Positions 39,480-50,534 are shown, counted from the stretch's first letter. The stretch is 64,000 bases of DNA from Alteromonadaceae bacterium (GCA_013216015.1 JABSOI010000034.1:1-64000), one strand, 5' to 3'. Made by a program: numbers and translations. Notes: generated by a model from the sequence alone, not told the origin.

Positions 39480-39623
39480 CGGCTACTCCATGTAATACCA
39501 ATATGTGTAATTAAATGATCTTTTTAAAGCGGTTAAAATCTACAATATTCGCGTTTATCAATTCTGACAGTAGATTATCAGTTAGTTTAACGCTTGTTCT
39601 TGAAAATCTTCCTCATTGAATTA

Positions 39624-39777
39624 ATACCTTTTGCACTAATTAATTGATCATCTTTAAATGGTTTAAATTACCACTGGCTTCCGTGTTCTGCTCACGCTTC
39701 GTGCTTAAGTGTAGGCATCTGCGTTGTATTAAACCAATAGCCAGTAATGTTGAACAATTAACTAATGCAACAGGTAT
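39624..39777. repeat. MITE-like element, copy C (154 bp)
   Basis: Ends ATACCTTTTGCACTAATTAA and, reverse complemented, ATACCTGTTGCATTAGTTAA form a terminal inverted repeat; the left part shares the ATCTTTAAATGGTTTAAATT core with copies A and B. A further solo end, ATACCAATATGTGTAATTAA, starts at 39495. No gene is supported between 39480 and 40322. Confidence 0.65.
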
Positions 39778-39941
39778 AACCATTTAATTAACCTGCTTGA
39801 AATAACGTTCAATAGTTAATTTATAGTAGAAATTTATGAAAATAACAAAAATACATTGGGTAATGATGTAATTAAATTTATCGGGGAATAGTTTCGGATT
39901 TATGATGTTGCTGTTTGGAAGTGAAATTAGGCGGAAGTGTA

Positions 39942-40151
39942 ATACAATTCGCATTAAATAAATGATCAATATTCAATGAGGACAAATTGCCAATAGCACA
40001 GGTTTTTTGCTCTAGGCAAAACCCTAAGTACCTACATCCATCTAGGCAAGGCGCCTGATTGAGCAATAGCTGGCATGTGTGATTGAAGGCAACGCAGTTA
40101 GTGGTGATTTAGACCATTTGAAGATGATCACATATTTAGTGCGATTGGTAT
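39942..40151. repeat. MITE-like element, copy D (210 bp)
   Basis: Ends ATACAATTCGCATTAAATAA and, reverse complemented, ATACCAATCGCACTAAATAT. The interior contains GGCGCCTGATTGAGCAATAG and GGCAACGCAGTTAGTGGTG, in inverse orientation to copy B. It lies 165 bp from copy C, downstream of the cold-shock gene. Confidence 0.75.
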
Positions 40152-40177
40152 AATTAGGTGTTTTCTAGAGAAAACTA

Positions 40178-40204
40178 AGTGAAACCATTTTGAGCGGTTT
40201 CACT
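40178..40204 (-). terminator. Terminator downstream of the cold-shock gene
   Basis: A 9-bp stem AGTGAAACC/GGTTTCACT (40178-40186 with 40196-40204) is followed on the minus strand by TAGTTTTCT. It is about 120 bp past the cold-shock stop. Confidence 0.6.
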
Positions 40205-40322
40205 TCATATGAAAAGTTAACTAGTTCTTGTTGTGTTTGGCTCTGACATTTTTGTTTTCAATAACTGTTTTAATAAGGTTTCATTAACAAAGTTTTCTTT
40301 AACAAATAATAGAGCAACGCAA

Positions 40323-40532
40323 TTAAAGAGCGGTAACGTTTTCTGCTTCAGGACCTTTTTGTCCTTGCTTAACAGTAAAAGATACTGCTTGACCGTCAGT
40401 TAGTGTACGGAAACCGTCACCTAAGATCGCGCTGAAGTGAACAAAAACATCTGGACCATTTTCTTGTTCAATGAAACCGAATCCTTTAGATTCGTTAAAA
40501 AATTTTACTTTACCAGTTACTGTATCAGACAT
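40323..40532 (-). CDS. Cold-shock domain protein (CspA family)
   Basis: This 69-residue single cold-shock domain has RNA-binding motifs KGFGFI and VFVHFSAI. Such proteins melt RNA secondary structure. A gene-free stretch of more than 300 bp upstream (40533-40849) ends at the valS terminator and should hold the promoter and a long untranslated leader, as known for cspA-type genes, but no cold-box was confirmed. Which Csp paralogue this is cannot be told from the sequence. Confidence 0.95.
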   Translation of the reverse strand: MSDTVTGKVKFFNESKGFGFIEQENGPDVFVHFSAILGDGFRTLTDGQAVSFTVKQGQKGPEAENVTAL

Positions 40533-40797
40533 ACCAACATTTCCCGTAGGTCAAAAATTAATGATTTAGCCAAAATTAGCCATTTGTATACGGAGTAAAT
40601 GCCCTTTACTTTTATTTTTATTAAAATCAAAAAATAAAGGAAGGTACCGAATAAATTCATATAAACGTACTAGGTAAACCTACAGCAAAAGTAGTGTAAA
40701 GCCTTATACCACAACGCAAAAACTCAACGCGAACAAATTTTAGCACAATATATTGAATTTATCTTTAAAAAAAGTGAACTATTTTGTTTTTTTATAA

Positions 40798-40825
40798 ATG
40801 AAAAAGCCAACATAATCGTTGGCTT
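40798..40825 (-). terminator. Terminator of the pepA-holC-valS operon
   Basis: AGCCAAC/GTTGGCT stem (40805-40811 with 40818-40824), followed on the minus strand by TTTTTCAT, lies 25 bp past the valS stop. Confidence 0.8.
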
Positions 40826-40849
40826 AGTTACTAAGCTCGGGCTCTAGCG

Positions 40850-43741
40850 CTACAAAGCTGCTATTTGTTCTTTTTGATCAATTAATTTTTTAAGGGTTGA
40901 TTCAGCTTCTGCAAGTTTAGCTTTTTCTTTGTTAATTACTGCTTCGGGAGCTTTACTAACAAATTTTTCATTACTTAACTTACCACGTGTACGCTGAGCA
41001 TCCTGATTTAATTTATCAATCGCTTTGTTTAAACGTGTAATTTCAGCTTCTTTATCAATTAAACCTGCCATTGGAATTAATATTGATAAATCACCAACAA
41101 CAGCTGTAGCAGAAGCCGGACCATTTATATTATCGTCAAGTACTTCAATGCTTTCAATTTTTGCTAAAGCACTTAAGAACTTAGAATTTTCATCTAAACG
41201 TCGTTGGTCTTGCTCATTAACATGTTTCAGCAACACAGGAATTGGCTTGTTAGGTGAGATATCCATTTCACCACGTATATTACGAATAGCTACGATGAAT
41301 TGTTTCACCCATTCTAAATCGTCAATAGCTTGTGTATCACATAAGGCCTGGTCGAATTGAGGGAAGTTTTGTACCATAATGCTGCAATTGCCGTCTTCAC
41401 TTAATGAAGGTTCAAAGTTACTTAATGGCACTACGCGTTGCCAAATAGTTTCAGTAATAAACGGCATAATTGGATGCATTAACCGCAGTAAAGCTTCCAG
41501 CACTGTTACCAATGTATTGCGGGTTCCTCGTTGTTGAGCTTCTGTACCGTTGAACAATACTGGTTTGGTTAATTCGAGATACCAGTCGCAGAATTGATTC
41601 CAGGTAAATTCATACAAAGCTTGTGAAGCTAAATCAAAACGAAAGGTATCAAACGCTTCGTGCACAGCTTTAACTGTTTGCTGAAACTGGCCCAAGATCC
41701 AGCGATCGGCTAACGATAATTCTAATTCAATCTCAGCGATATTAGTGCCAGCAGTTGAACGTCCACAATCTTGTTCTTGCGTATTCATTAATACATAACG
41801 ACTCGCATTCCATAATTTATTACAGAAATTACGGTAACCTTCCAGACGTTTCATGTCCCAACTAATGTCACGACCAGTAGTTGCTACTGAAGTCAGTGTA
41901 AAACGTAATGCATCTGTACCGTGCGATTCAATGCCATTAGGGAATTCTTTTTTGGTTGATTTGGTAATTTTATTGGCCAGTTTTGGCTGCATCATATTAC
42001 CCGTACGTTTTTTCAGTAAATCTTCAAGGGATATACCATCGATCATATCTAAGGGATCAATAACATTACCTTTTGATTTACTCATCTTATCGCCATTTTC
42101 ATCACGAATAAGACCTGTCATGTAGATTTTTTTAAACGGTACTTGTGCTTTGCCATTTTCATCTTTGTTGAAATGCATGGTCATCATGATCATACGGGCA
42201 ACCCAGAAGAAAATAATATCAAAACCTGTCACCAGCACATCGGTTGGGTGGAAGGTTTTTAAGTCTTTTGTCTGTTCAGGCCAACCTAAGGTTGAGAACG
42301 TCCACAGTGCAGAGGAAAACCAGGTATCAAGTACATCATCGTCTTGTCTAAGCTTAATATCTTGTGCAATGTTATTTTTAGCACGTACTTCTTCTTCTGT
42401 ATGGCCAACATACACATTGGAGTTTTCGTCATACCAAGCTGGAATTCTATGACCCCACCAAAGTTGACGAGAAATACACCAGTCTTGAATGTCGCGCATC
42501 CAGGAAAAATATAAGTTTTCGTATTGCTTAGGTACAAATTCAATTTGACCATCTTTTACGGCATCAACAGCAGGACCCGCTAGTTTTTCAACACGTACGT
42601 ACCATTGATCTGTCAGTAATGGTTCGATAATAACGCCAGAACGATCACCGTAAGGTGCAACTAAATCGTGATCTTTAACTTCAACCAATAAACCCAATTC
42701 ATCAAATTTGGCTACAATAGCTTTACGGGCAACGAAGCGATCTAAACCTGCGAATTGGGTTGGTAATTCCGTGCTGTATGCGTCAGACAACTCGCCTTTG
42801 TTATCATAAACTTCAGCGGCACTGAGAATAGCAGCATCGTGATCAAAAATATTGATCAAAGGCAAATTGTGACGTTTGCCAACTTCATTATCGTTAAAGT
42901 CGTGGGCAGGGGTGATTTTTACACAACCTGTACCTTTTTCAATGTCGGCATGATCGTCGCCAACAATTGGAATTAAACGGTTTACCAGTGGCAATAATAC
43001 ATGTTTGCCAATTAAATCTTTGTAACGTTCATCATTAGGATTAACCGCGATGCCCGTATCACCCAGCATAGTTTCAGGACGGGTTGTGGCAACCACTAAA
43101 TAATCATGACCTTCTGCCGTTTTTGCGCCATCTGCAAGCGGATAACGCAAGTGCCACATATGGCCTTTTTTATCTTTATTTTCAACTTCTAAATCAGAAA
43201 TAGCCGTATGGAATTTTGGATCCCAGTTAACTAAACGTTTACCACGATAAATTAAATCATCTTCAAATAATCGAACAAACACTTCCTGTACCGCTTCAGA
43301 CATACCATCGTCCATGGTAAAGCGCTCGCGCGACCAATCAATAGAGTTACCCAGACGGCGCATTTGTTTGCCAATGGTGCCACCTGATTCGTTTTTCCAT
43401 TCCCAAACTTTATCAATAAATGCATCACGGCCATAATCATGGCGGGTTTTGTCTTCTTCTGCAGCTATTTTACGTTCAACCACCATTTGTGTAGCTATGC
43501 CTGCATGGTCACAGCCTGTTTGCCATAAGGTGTTTTTACCTTGCATACGCTGATAACGAATTAGGGTATCCATGATGGTTTGCTGAAATGCATGACCCAT
43601 ATGCAAGCTACCAGTGACGTTTGGTGGAGGAATAGCAATACAATAACTATCACCTTCACCCGTTGGGCTGAAGTAACCTTGTTCTTCCCATGTTTTATAA
43701 AGGGATTGTTCTATGTCAGAAGGAGTAAATGTTTTTTCCAT
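40850..43741 (-). CDS. valS: Valyl-tRNA synthetase
   Basis: This class I aminoacyl-tRNA synthetase charges tRNA-Val. It shows [14 protein letters not shown] (HIGH), the CP1 editing domain, [12 protein letters not shown] (KMSKS), an anticodon-binding domain and a C-terminal coiled coil ([19 protein letters not shown]). ATG 43741 (MEKTFTPSD) is preferred; the frame extends to a TTG at 43756. The order pepA-holC-valS on one strand is the standard gammaproteobacterial one. A 15-bp repeat array separates it from holC. Confidence 0.97.
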   Translation of the reverse strand: MEKTFTPSDIEQSLYKTWEEQGYFSPTGEGDSYCIAIPPPNVTGSLHMGHAFQQTIMDTLIRYQRMQGKNTLWQTGCDHAGIATQMVVERKIAAEEDKTRHDYGRDAFIDKVWEWKNESGGTIGKQMRRLGNSIDWSRERFTMDDGMSEAVQEVFVRLFEDDLIYRGKRLVNWDPKFHTAISDLEVENKDKKGHMWHLRYPLADGAKTAEGHDYLVVATTRPETMLGDTGIAVNPNDERYKDLIGKHVLLPLVNRLIPIVGDDHADIEKGTGCVKITPAHDFNDNEVGKRHNLPLINIFDHDAAILSAAEVYDNKGELSDAYSTELPTQFAGLDRFVARKAIVAKFDELGLLVEVKDHDLVAPYGDRSGVIIEPLLTDQWYVRVEKLAGPAVDAVKDGQIEFVPKQYENLYFSWMRDIQDWCISRQLWWGHRIPAWYDENSNVYVGHTEEEVRAKNNIAQDIKLRQDDDVLDTWFSSALWTFSTLGWPEQTKDLKTFHPTDVLVTGFDIIFFWVARMIMMTMHFNKDENGKAQVPFKKIYMTGLIRDENGDKMSKSKGNVIDPLDMIDGISLEDLLKKRTGNMMQPKLANKITKSTKKEFPNGIESHGTDALRFTLTSVATTGRDISWDMKRLEGYRNFCNKLWNASRYVLMNTQEQDCGRSTAGTNIAEIELELSLADRWILGQFQQTVKAVHEAFDTFRFDLASQALYEFTWNQFCDWYLELTKPVLFNGTEAQQRGTRNTLVTVLEALLRLMHPIMPFITETIWQRVVPLSNFEPSLSEDGNCSIMVQNFPQFDQALCDTQAIDDLEWVKQFIVAIRNIRGEMDISPNKPIPVLLKHVNEQDQRRLDENSKFLSALAKIESIEVLDDNINGPASATAVVGDLSILIPMAGLIDKEAEITRLNKAIDKLNQDAQRTRGKLSNEKFVSKAPEAVINKEKAKLAEAESTLKKLIDQKEQIAAL

Positions 43742-43800
43742 CAGTGTTTCCGTCAAATTCTTTCGTTAGCTTTTTTGTTAACTTATTTGTGTGATAAGAA

Positions 43801-43920
43801 GTAGTCTTAACTGGTCATAGTCTTAACTGTAATAGTTTTAACTGTAATAGTTTTAACTGTAATAGTTTTAACTGTAATAGTTTTAACTGTAATAGTTTTA
43901 ACTGTAATAGTTTTAACTGT
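43801..43920. repeat. 15-bp tandem repeat running into the end of holC
   Basis: Six perfect copies of AATAGTTTTAACTGT run from 43831 to 43920, preceded by two degenerate copies from about 43801. The holC stop codon (43913-43915 on the minus strand) lies in the last unit. The unit length is a multiple of three. The array fills the gap between holC and valS. Confidence 0.95.
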
Positions 43921-44407
43921 GGCTTTCGACTGACTCTTGCACAGCAGATGCTGGTTGGGTCTCAACCGCAAACCCCCATTTACGGCAAGTGCTAAAGCGA
44001 ACTCTAGCTTGCTGTTTCAAGGTTTCATCTGTCGGTACAAAGTCTATTATATGTGAAAATTTATTAGCAAAGTTCGGCACTGTGCTGGTTAAATTAATTA
44101 ATACGGAACGACGATTAGTTGGCGCCTGCCAGCTAATTTCAACTGCCGCTCCGTAGTTGGTTCCTTCACCAGGTAGGTTATGAGGAACAAAACTGTTTGC
44201 ATCAAATGCCCATAACATTTCATCAATGTCATGAGCAGATGCTTGATCATGGGTATAAATAAATATCCGTTGGTTTTGACGGTAAAAACGTGCAGCTTGT
44301 AAACATGCTTGATGAAACAACCTATTTTTGTCGTTATCTGAGGTGGCATCACTCTTTTGAGTTTTGTCATCTTGCAGAATATAAAACATCACCTGTGTCT
44401 GTTGCAT
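43913..44407 (-). CDS. holC: DNA polymerase III chi subunit
   Basis: This 164-residue protein matches HolC, which links the clamp loader to SSB. Visible features include MFYILQD at the start, ACLQAARFYRQNQRIFIYT, and LWAFDANSFVPHNL. Its position between pepA and valS is diagnostic. Its C-terminal residues overlap the 15-bp repeat array, and the last codons (ESHS) may have been changed by repeat growth. Confidence 0.92.
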   Translation of the reverse strand: MQQTQVMFYILQDDKTQKSDATSDNDKNRLFHQACLQAARFYRQNQRIFIYTHDQASAHDIDEMLWAFDANSFVPHNLPGEGTNYGAAVEISWQAPTNRRSVLINLTSTVPNFANKFSHIIDFVPTDETLKQQARVRFSTCRKWGFAVETQPASAVQESVESHS

Positions 44408-44418
44408 GCTATTTACCG

Positions 44419-45930
44419 TTACTCGCCTTGTTCTTGACCTGAGCGGTTTAATAAAAATTGCGTCATCATACTAACAGGACGACCAGTGGAACCTTTATCT
44501 TTTCCACCACTGCGCCACGCTGTACCTGCAATATCTAAATGTGCCCAATGATATTTTTTAGTAAAACGGGATAAGAAACATGCTGCTGTGATAGTGCCGG
44601 CGCCTTTGCCACCAAGGTTAGTGAAATCGGCAAATGGACTATCAAGCTGATCTTGATATTCGTCCCATAATGGTAAACGCCAGGCACGATCACCACTTTG
44701 ATCTGAAGCATTCATTAATTCATGAGCTAACGGATTATGGGTACTTAATAAGCCAGAGGCATGTTTGCCTAACGCAATCACGCAAGCCCCTGTTAAAGTA
44801 GCGATATCAATAACTGCTTCAGGTTCAAAGCGTTCTACATAAGTTAAAGCATCACATAAAACTAAGCGACCTTCGGCATCGGTATTTAATACTTCAACTG
44901 TTTGACCCGACATAGTCGTTAATATATCACCAGGACGATAAGCATTGCCCCCGGGCATATTTTCACAGCCAGCTAAAACGCCAATAACATTGATGGGTAA
45001 ACCCAACTCAGCTAATGCGTGCATAGTGCCCAGAACGCCGGCGGCTCCACCCATGTCGTATTTCATTTCATCCATGGCTGGACTAGGTTTTAATGATATG
45101 CCACCAGAATCAAAAGTAACGCCTTTACCAACCAAAACAATCGGATTAGCTAAATCGTCACTACCGCCACTATATTTGATTATGCTCATTATTGATTCAT
45201 TAGCCGAACCACGACCAACGGCAAGATAGGAGCCCATGCCAAGTTCTTCCATTTCCTGTTCATCAACAATCGTGGTAGTTACTTTTTCATAATTGTTTTC
45301 AAGTAGCTTAGCTTGCTCTGCCAGATATACCGGATTACAAATGTTGGGTGGCATGTTCGCCACATTTTTACAGGTTTCTATGCCTTTAGAAACGGCCAAA
45401 CCATGATTTATTGCACGTTCCCCAATAGGAAGTTCACGTCTGGTAGGCACATTGAATACAATTTTCCGTAACGGTCGACGAGGTTCTTCTTTGCGAGTTT
45501 TTAAACTATTAAAGCTGTATAAACAATCTTGTGTTGCTTCAATTGCCTGTCGCACTTTCCAATAGGTATCTCGACCTTTAACATGCAATTCTGATAAGAA
45601 GCACACAGCTTCCATTGAACCAGTTTCGTTTAAGGTGTTGATAGTTTTGCTGATAATTTGACGATATTGACGTTCGTCTAATTCACGTTCTTTACCACAA
45701 CCAACTAACAATACGCGTTCACTAAGGATATTCGGTACTTGATGTAATAGTAACATTTGACCTGATTTTCCTTCCAGATCGCCACGACGTAGTAAGTTAC
45801 TGATATAACCTTCACTTATTTCATCTAGTTGTTCTGCGATGGCTGAAAGACGTCGCGGTTCAAATACGCCAACGACAATACAAGCGCTGCGTTGCTTTTC
45901 CGGGCTACCGCTTTTGACACTGAACTCCAT
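44419..45930 (-). CDS. pepA: Leucyl aminopeptidase PepA
   Basis: The M17 family signature [10 protein letters not shown] and metal-binding [17 protein letters not shown] are present in this 503-residue protein. It is a cytoplasmic two-metal aminopeptidase; in E. coli it also binds DNA (Xer recombination, carAB control). First gene of the pepA-holC-valS operon, divergent from lptF. Confidence 0.97.
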   Translation of the reverse strand: MEFSVKSGSPEKQRSACIVVGVFEPRRLSAIAEQLDEISEGYISNLLRRGDLEGKSGQMLLLHQVPNILSERVLLVGCGKERELDERQYRQIISKTINTLNETGSMEAVCFLSELHVKGRDTYWKVRQAIEATQDCLYSFNSLKTRKEEPRRPLRKIVFNVPTRRELPIGERAINHGLAVSKGIETCKNVANMPPNICNPVYLAEQAKLLENNYEKVTTTIVDEQEMEELGMGSYLAVGRGSANESIMSIIKYSGGSDDLANPIVLVGKGVTFDSGGISLKPSPAMDEMKYDMGGAAGVLGTMHALAELGLPINVIGVLAGCENMPGGNAYRPGDILTTMSGQTVEVLNTDAEGRLVLCDALTYVERFEPEAVIDIATLTGACVIALGKHASGLLSTHNPLAHELMNASDQSGDRAWRLPLWDEYQDQLDSPFADFTNLGGKGAGTITAACFLSRFTKKYHWAHLDIAGTAWRSGGKDKGSTGRPVSMMTQFLLNRSGQEQGE

Positions 45931-46162
45931 GGGATCTCCTATTTTGCTATCAAAATTCGCTGAAATGTGGATAATTTGACTATAAAACTGTAAAAAATAG
46001 TCAAGGCTACTATCATATCTATTGCGCTAAGGGCTATAATTATAGCTGTATTCAACAGTATTACTATGCACAACACAGTTTATTTACTTATAAAAATGAC
46101 AAGTCTACTTAAAAAATGGTGATATGTCATAAAAAATACATATTTTTAATGGATCCGTATTC

Positions 46163-47308
46163 GTGATTATTTTTCGTTATTTATTAAAAGAAGTGGCTAA
46201 AACTCAATTAGCAGTCTTCTTTGTTCTAATGACCATCTTTATTAGTCGTCAATTTGTCAGAGTGTTAGGCGATGCCTCAGAAGGGGGGATCCCTGGACAC
46301 TTAGTTATGGTGTTTATTGGTCTGAAGATACCAGATTTAGCCGGAATGATGCTGCCATTAAGTTTATTTTTAGGTATTTTATTAGCTTACGGCCGTATTT
46401 ATGCTGACAGCGAAATGAGCGTTCTGCATTCTTGTGGTATTAGTGAATGGTATGTTGTTCGAGTGACACTTTTACTGAGCTTTATCACGGCTATTGTTAC
46501 CGGAATATTTACTTTATATCTTTCGCCAATAGCAACTGAATACGAATATCAGGTAAAAGAACAATTAGCTGCTGATTCAGGTTTAAGTAGCCTTATTGCC
46601 GGTAGATTTCAAACCACGGGCAATAATAAAGCGGTGGTCTTTGTTCATGAAAAAAACAGACAAGATAATAGTTTGGAAAAAGTTTTTGTTGCCCAGCTAC
46701 CTGATGAAAAGCGTTCTCACGACAGCATTATAAATTCTAGTTTAGTTTTTGCTGCTAGAGGTAAAGTCGTTGAAGACGACAGTGGTTCCCAACGTTTAGT
46801 GCTCGAAGATGGTGTGCGTTATCAAAGTGATGCTAAAAATAATGAATTTCGCTCGGTTGCCTTTGGTAAATATTATATTCAGATACAAGATCAAAAAGTG
46901 GATCACAAGCGTCGAAAATTAAATGCTTTACCAACCACACAATTGTTTGAAGAAGAATTGCCTGAATATGGTGCTGAAATTCACTGGCGTTTAGCTTTTC
47001 CTTTAGCATGTATAATATTAACTTTTATTGCCGTGCCCCTTAGTGTTGTAAACCCCCGGCAAGGAAAATTTGCTAAGATGTTACCTGCATTATTGCTGTT
47101 TCTGGCCTATTTTCTGTTGCTAACGGCCATGAGAAGAACAATAGACAGTGGAAGTTTATCTAGTTCTATCGGTTTGTGGCCCATCCATTTTGCAGCACTT
47201 ATTTTAGGAGGAAGCTTATTGTTAAAAGGGCGTACATCCGTCCGTAAAATTAAAGACAAACTGCCAAATATAGGCCGTTCGTCAAGCAATAAGCCAGGTG
47301 ATAAATAA
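46163..47308 (+). CDS. lptF: LPS export permease LptF
   Basis: The 381-residue protein has six TM segments around a periplasmic beta-jellyroll domain (YjgP/YjgQ family). With LptG and the LptB ATPase it extracts LPS from the inner membrane. It starts with GTG 46163 (MIIFRYLLKEVAK) and its stop overlaps the lptG start. Divergence from pepA is conserved across gammaproteobacteria. Confidence 0.95.
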   Translation: MIIFRYLLKEVAKTQLAVFFVLMTIFISRQFVRVLGDASEGGIPGHLVMVFIGLKIPDLAGMMLPLSLFLGILLAYGRIYADSEMSVLHSCGISEWYVVRVTLLLSFITAIVTGIFTLYLSPIATEYEYQVKEQLAADSGLSSLIAGRFQTTGNNKAVVFVHEKNRQDNSLEKVFVAQLPDEKRSHDSIINSSLVFAARGKVVEDDSGSQRLVLEDGVRYQSDAKNNEFRSVAFGKYYIQIQDQKVDHKRRKLNALPTTQLFEEELPEYGAEIHWRLAFPLACIILTFIAVPLSVVNPRQGKFAKMLPALLLFLAYFLLLTAMRRTIDSGSLSSSIGLWPIHFAALILGGSLLLKGRTSVRKIKDKLPNIGRSSSNKPGDK

Positions 47309-48375
47309 TGCGAATTCTAGACGTTTATATTGGAAAAATCATAGCCTCAACCACTTTTTTAACCCTGGCAGTTTTTGTAAGCGTCAGTGGCATAATTAAA
47401 TTTGTAGAGCAAATGAAAGCGGTTGGTCGGGGTGATTATGACTTATCTCATGCTGCTTTATATGTTTTGTATTTTATACCAAGAGATGTGGAATTGTTTT
47501 TCCCTATGTCAGCGTTAATTGGCGGCTTGATAGGTATTGGAATGCTGGCTAGCCATAGTGAACTGGTGATAATGCAAGTGGCTGGTTTATCTCGTTTTGA
47601 TATTATAAAGTCAGTAATGAAAACGGCATTGCTATTAATTTTAGTGAGTATGGCTATCGGTGAATGGTTTGCCCCCGTTGGTGAAGCCAAAGCTAAAGAA
47701 ATACGTGCACAGGCAATATCGGGTGGCAGTTTAATTTCTTCAAAAAGTGGTACTTGGGCGAAAGACGGCGACTACTTCGTGCATATTGGTGAAGTTGAAG
47801 ATACTGGTACTTTAAAAGACATTCAAATTTATCGATTTAATGAGCAACTTAAACTGTCTAGTTGGCTTTCGGCTTCCAGTGCTAAATATGTTAATGATGC
47901 CTGGTTGTTGAACAACGTTGTAGATACCAGAATTACAGACAAAGAAGTAAAAAGTCAGCACCATGAAACGCAAGTTTGGTCTTCATCGTTAACACCAGAT
48001 AAATTAGGTGTTGTATCAGTAAAACCCGAATCACTTTCAATTGGTGGTTTGATAAATTATTTGGAATATTTAAAAGCTAACGGACAAGACAGTAGCCGGT
48101 ACACCTTAGCTTTTTGGCGTAAAATTATTCAGCCTGCTACGGTTGCTGTGATGTTGTTGGTGGCATTATCCTTTATTTTTGGCCCGCTGCGCTCAGTATC
48201 AATGGGTGCAAGAATAATGATGGGCGTATTCACCGGCATATTATTTTTCATCAGCAATCAAGTATTGGGCTCACTGAGTTTAGTTTATCAATTCCCACCT
48301 ATTTTAGGTGCCATTATGCCCAGTATAATATTTGTTAGTGTGGCTATTTATTTTATGAAAAAACAGCAGATATAA
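47308..48375 (+). CDS. lptG: LPS export permease LptG
   Basis: The 355-residue YjgP/YjgQ family protein has the same TM-jellyroll-TM layout as LptF and is translationally coupled to it. The N terminus MRILDVYIGKIIASTTFLTL is typical for LptG. Partner of LptF and LptB in LPS export. Confidence 0.95.
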   Translation: MRILDVYIGKIIASTTFLTLAVFVSVSGIIKFVEQMKAVGRGDYDLSHAALYVLYFIPRDVELFFPMSALIGGLIGIGMLASHSELVIMQVAGLSRFDIIKSVMKTALLLILVSMAIGEWFAPVGEAKAKEIRAQAISGGSLISSKSGTWAKDGDYFVHIGEVEDTGTLKDIQIYRFNEQLKLSSWLSASSAKYVNDAWLLNNVVDTRITDKEVKSQHHETQVWSSSLTPDKLGVVSVKPESLSIGGLINYLEYLKANGQDSSRYTLAFWRKIIQPATVAVMLLVALSFIFGPLRSVSMGARIMMGVFTGILFFISNQVLGSLSLVYQFPPILGAIMPSIIFVSVAIYFMKKQQI

Positions 48376-48417
48376 AAAGTACTCAAAGATGGGTTATCCG
48401 CAACTGTGACCCACCCT

Positions 48418-48951
48418 CTAAAGTCGTCCTTTATTAGCATCTAACGATAAAACAACAACCTCCGTTTTGGTTAAACGATCTTGTAAACTCAGTTTATTTT
48501 TTCGATCAAATAAAACAATAATATTGCCAAACCCCAGTAACGTTGGCAGAAAACGCTTAACAGCTGTTGTTTTGCTGATAAGTGAACCATCTTGGTTCTG
48601 TACACGTAAGCGCCAGGCCTTCATACCTAATGTTTGGCCTGAACGTGTCCAGAACCAAACAAAGAAAAACGCCACACAAGCTAAATTCCAGCCATAAATA
48701 CAAACACTGTAAAGTAAAGATGAACGCTGTAAATCAATAGGATGGATGTAGCCATTCATACTGATAACACCGAACGTTATCAATAAATTAAAAAACAAAA
48801 ACGAAAGTGCTCCGGCAACCATATATACAGCAATAGATAGAAGTAGATCATAAACCCATGAGCCGAAACGACGACGAAAACCAGCACGGGGAAAGTGTTC
48901 ATTATTATTGGAAGGTAAAACAGCAGCGGTTGTTGAAGACATAGATTGCAC
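48418..48951 (-). CDS. RDD-family membrane protein
   Basis: This 177-residue protein has the RDD pattern: an Arg-rich N-terminal start (GFRRRFGSWVYDLLL) followed by three TM segments, with QTLGMKAWRLRVQNQDG between TM2 and TM3. Function is poorly known; some RDD proteins are Na+/H+ antiporters. It is convergent with lptG, 42 bp apart. Start may be ATG 48951 or 48942. Confidence 0.85.
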   Translation of the reverse strand: MQSMSSTTAAVLPSNNNEHFPRAGFRRRFGSWVYDLLLSIAVYMVAGALSFLFFNLLITFGVISMNGYIHPIDLQRSSLLYSVCIYGWNLACVAFFFVWFWTRSGQTLGMKAWRLRVQNQDGSLISKTTAVKRFLPTLLGFGNIIVLFDRKNKLSLQDRLTKTEVVVLSLDANKGRL

Positions 48952-49485
48952 TCGGAAAAGGTGTACTTGAAAAAAATGCGTACTCGAAAATTTTCGTTAG
49001 TCTATCAAAATGCCAACTAAAGTATATGGGCGAGTTAATTAATGTCACTAATATAGAAAATAATGCTCAAAATAAGTTAAGTTGTACTGTTTATATTTTA
49101 AGGGAAATATTGGGCGATATAGTTAAGAAATCATTTAAGTAGAAAATAGCTAGTAGTTAGGTTCTTCCCCCATTTAAGTGGGTTCTAGTCTTGGCTGTAT
49201 ATGGTAAAAAAGAAACCTCGGCTCTGCTGGCTTCTTTACTTTTAGCGTTTTAAAAGCTAGGTCAATATCAACCAAGAATTGTTCATAAGTTATAAAAAGC
49301 TATAAAATTGAAATTATGGTGGTTCTTTAATGGTTGGTTGACAGGATGTGTTTAAATTCAGCTTTCTAATTTGTTGGAATTATGGAATATTACGTAAAAT
49401 TAAATAATTATTAAGGAACGGACATTTATCTATCATGCATCGACAAGTGATAAATGCTAAATTGTTATATTCAATGAGGAATAAA
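48952..49485. other. Intergenic region with no recognised feature
   Basis: No supported gene, RNA or clear repeat is seen in these ~530 bp between the RDD and GFA genes. An AT-rich leader precedes the GFA gene. Confidence 0.4.
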
Positions 49486-49842
49486 ATGATATTTTCGGGT
49501 GGTTGCCTATGTGGTGCATTAAGATATGAATCGAAGGAAAAAGCCATAGAAACAGGGTATTGTCATTGTACCATCTGTAGAAAATCAACAAGTGCACCTT
49601 TAGTGGCGTTTGCCTCATTTCCTATTGAAAGTTTTTTATATACTAAAGGAACTCCATCAATCTACCAATCTTCTTCAACAGGAACGAGAGAATTTTGTAG
49701 CAAATGTGGTACTCAAATATGCCACAGAGAAATTGATAATCCAGAAACGGTAGATGTTAATTCCGGAACATTAGATGACATAAGTTCTGTACCACCTAAG
49801 TTTCATATCTATACCCGTAATCATTCAAGATGCAGGTTTTGA
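49486..49842 (+). CDS. GFA/CENP-V family zinc protein
   Basis: Cysteine motifs GGCLCGALRYE, YCHCTICRKST and FCSKCGTQICH are those of the GFA (glutathione-dependent formaldehyde-activating) fold, which binds zinc. ATG 49486 has AGGA five bases upstream; the frame extends to 49435 without such a site. Many members have no proven GFA activity. It is a single gene at the left edge of the accessory region. Confidence 0.85.
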   Translation: MIFSGGCLCGALRYESKEKAIETGYCHCTICRKSTSAPLVAFASFPIESFLYTKGTPSIYQSSSTGTREFCSKCGTQICHREIDNPETVDVNSGTLDDISSVPPKFHIYTRNHSRCRF

Positions 49843-49860
49843 AGCGTTTTAAAAGATTAT

Positions 49861-49915
49861 CTACTGCGTTGCTTTCATTCCCAATAGCCAGCTATTGCTC
49901 AATCAAGCGCCTTTT
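49861..49915. repeat. MITE interior fragment
   Basis: CTACTGCGTTGCTTTCATTC and CTATTGCTCAATCAAGCGCC match the interior of copies B and D. The terminal repeats are missing. Confidence 0.5.
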
Positions 49916-50090
49916 AGATAAACTTTTAAATTCACTTCAAATTCCTGTATCTTGAATGACCACGGGTATATACAAAAGATAGCGTTCCATGGTTAGAAGT
50001 AAATGACGAACTACCCAGATACAGTAAGGGGTCTTTGTAGAAAAATTTAATTTCAACTTTTCCCGTAATTACTTGACTCTAATTATTACA

Positions 50091-50354
50091 ATGAACTTTA
50101 TATAAGTGTTAGACGCAGTAACTGCGGGCAGTTCAGACAATAAAACTTCTCATAAACTTGGTATAACTCGTGCTGTGTTCAGTTACTACAGGACCGAGCG
50201 TAAAACACCATCTGATTAAATTTTTGATAAAATTGCAATAATTGCTAATTTAACATCGGCAAAAGTCCACCTTGCTGCATATGCTGAAAAGATACATAAC
50301 CCAAGGTTGCAGACGAATTCAGATACTTTGCTTCGCATTAAATTACACATATAA
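50091..50354 (+). pseudogene. Remnant of a phage-type HTH regulator (DUF3693-like), two in-frame stops
   Basis: Reading from ATG 50091, the frame gives MNFI, stop, VLDAVTAGSS..., then HKLGITRAVFSYYRTERKTP, stop at 50217, then IFDKIAIIANLTSAKV and ends at 50354. This is the pattern of small phage/plasmid HTH regulators (LGVTRxAxSxYRxGxxTP-D). Both TAA codons fall where the family usually has Glu, so each could be a single G-to-T change. It is probably decayed prophage or island material next to the tRNA-Leu locus. Confidence 0.55.
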
Positions 50355-50505
50355 AATTGCCGCTTTCGCAACATTTTGTTGTTAGCTGAAAAATATAGAT
50401 AACTTGAACACGCTGGAAATTTAAACAAATTTCTAATTTTAATAAAACTAACTTGATGAATAATTAGACAACCCTTTAAAAACAAGGGTGTTGGTTGAAT
50501 AAAAG

Positions 50506-50534
50506 CTTTACATTAAGTAAATATACTTCGTATA
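50506..50534 (+). promoter_or_regulatory. Sigma-70 promoter upstream of the tRNA-Leu locus
   Basis: TTTACA (50506-50511) and TATAAT (50529-50534) are 17 bp apart, an almost ideal sigma-70 promoter. It points at the 5' half tRNA-Leu at 50711 and was probably the original tRNA promoter. Confidence 0.7.

Noticed and set aside
41025-42552. Several plus- and minus-strand ORFs inside valS
   Set aside because: They are shadow frames of a clearly coding gene.
50091-50354. Stop-codon recoding (TAA read as Glu)
   Set aside because: All other genes in the window use TAA as a normal stop; decay is the simpler explanation.
50216-50485. 89-codon minus-strand ORF
   Set aside because: The plus strand of the same DNA reads as a phage-type HTH regulator remnant, which explains the sequence better.
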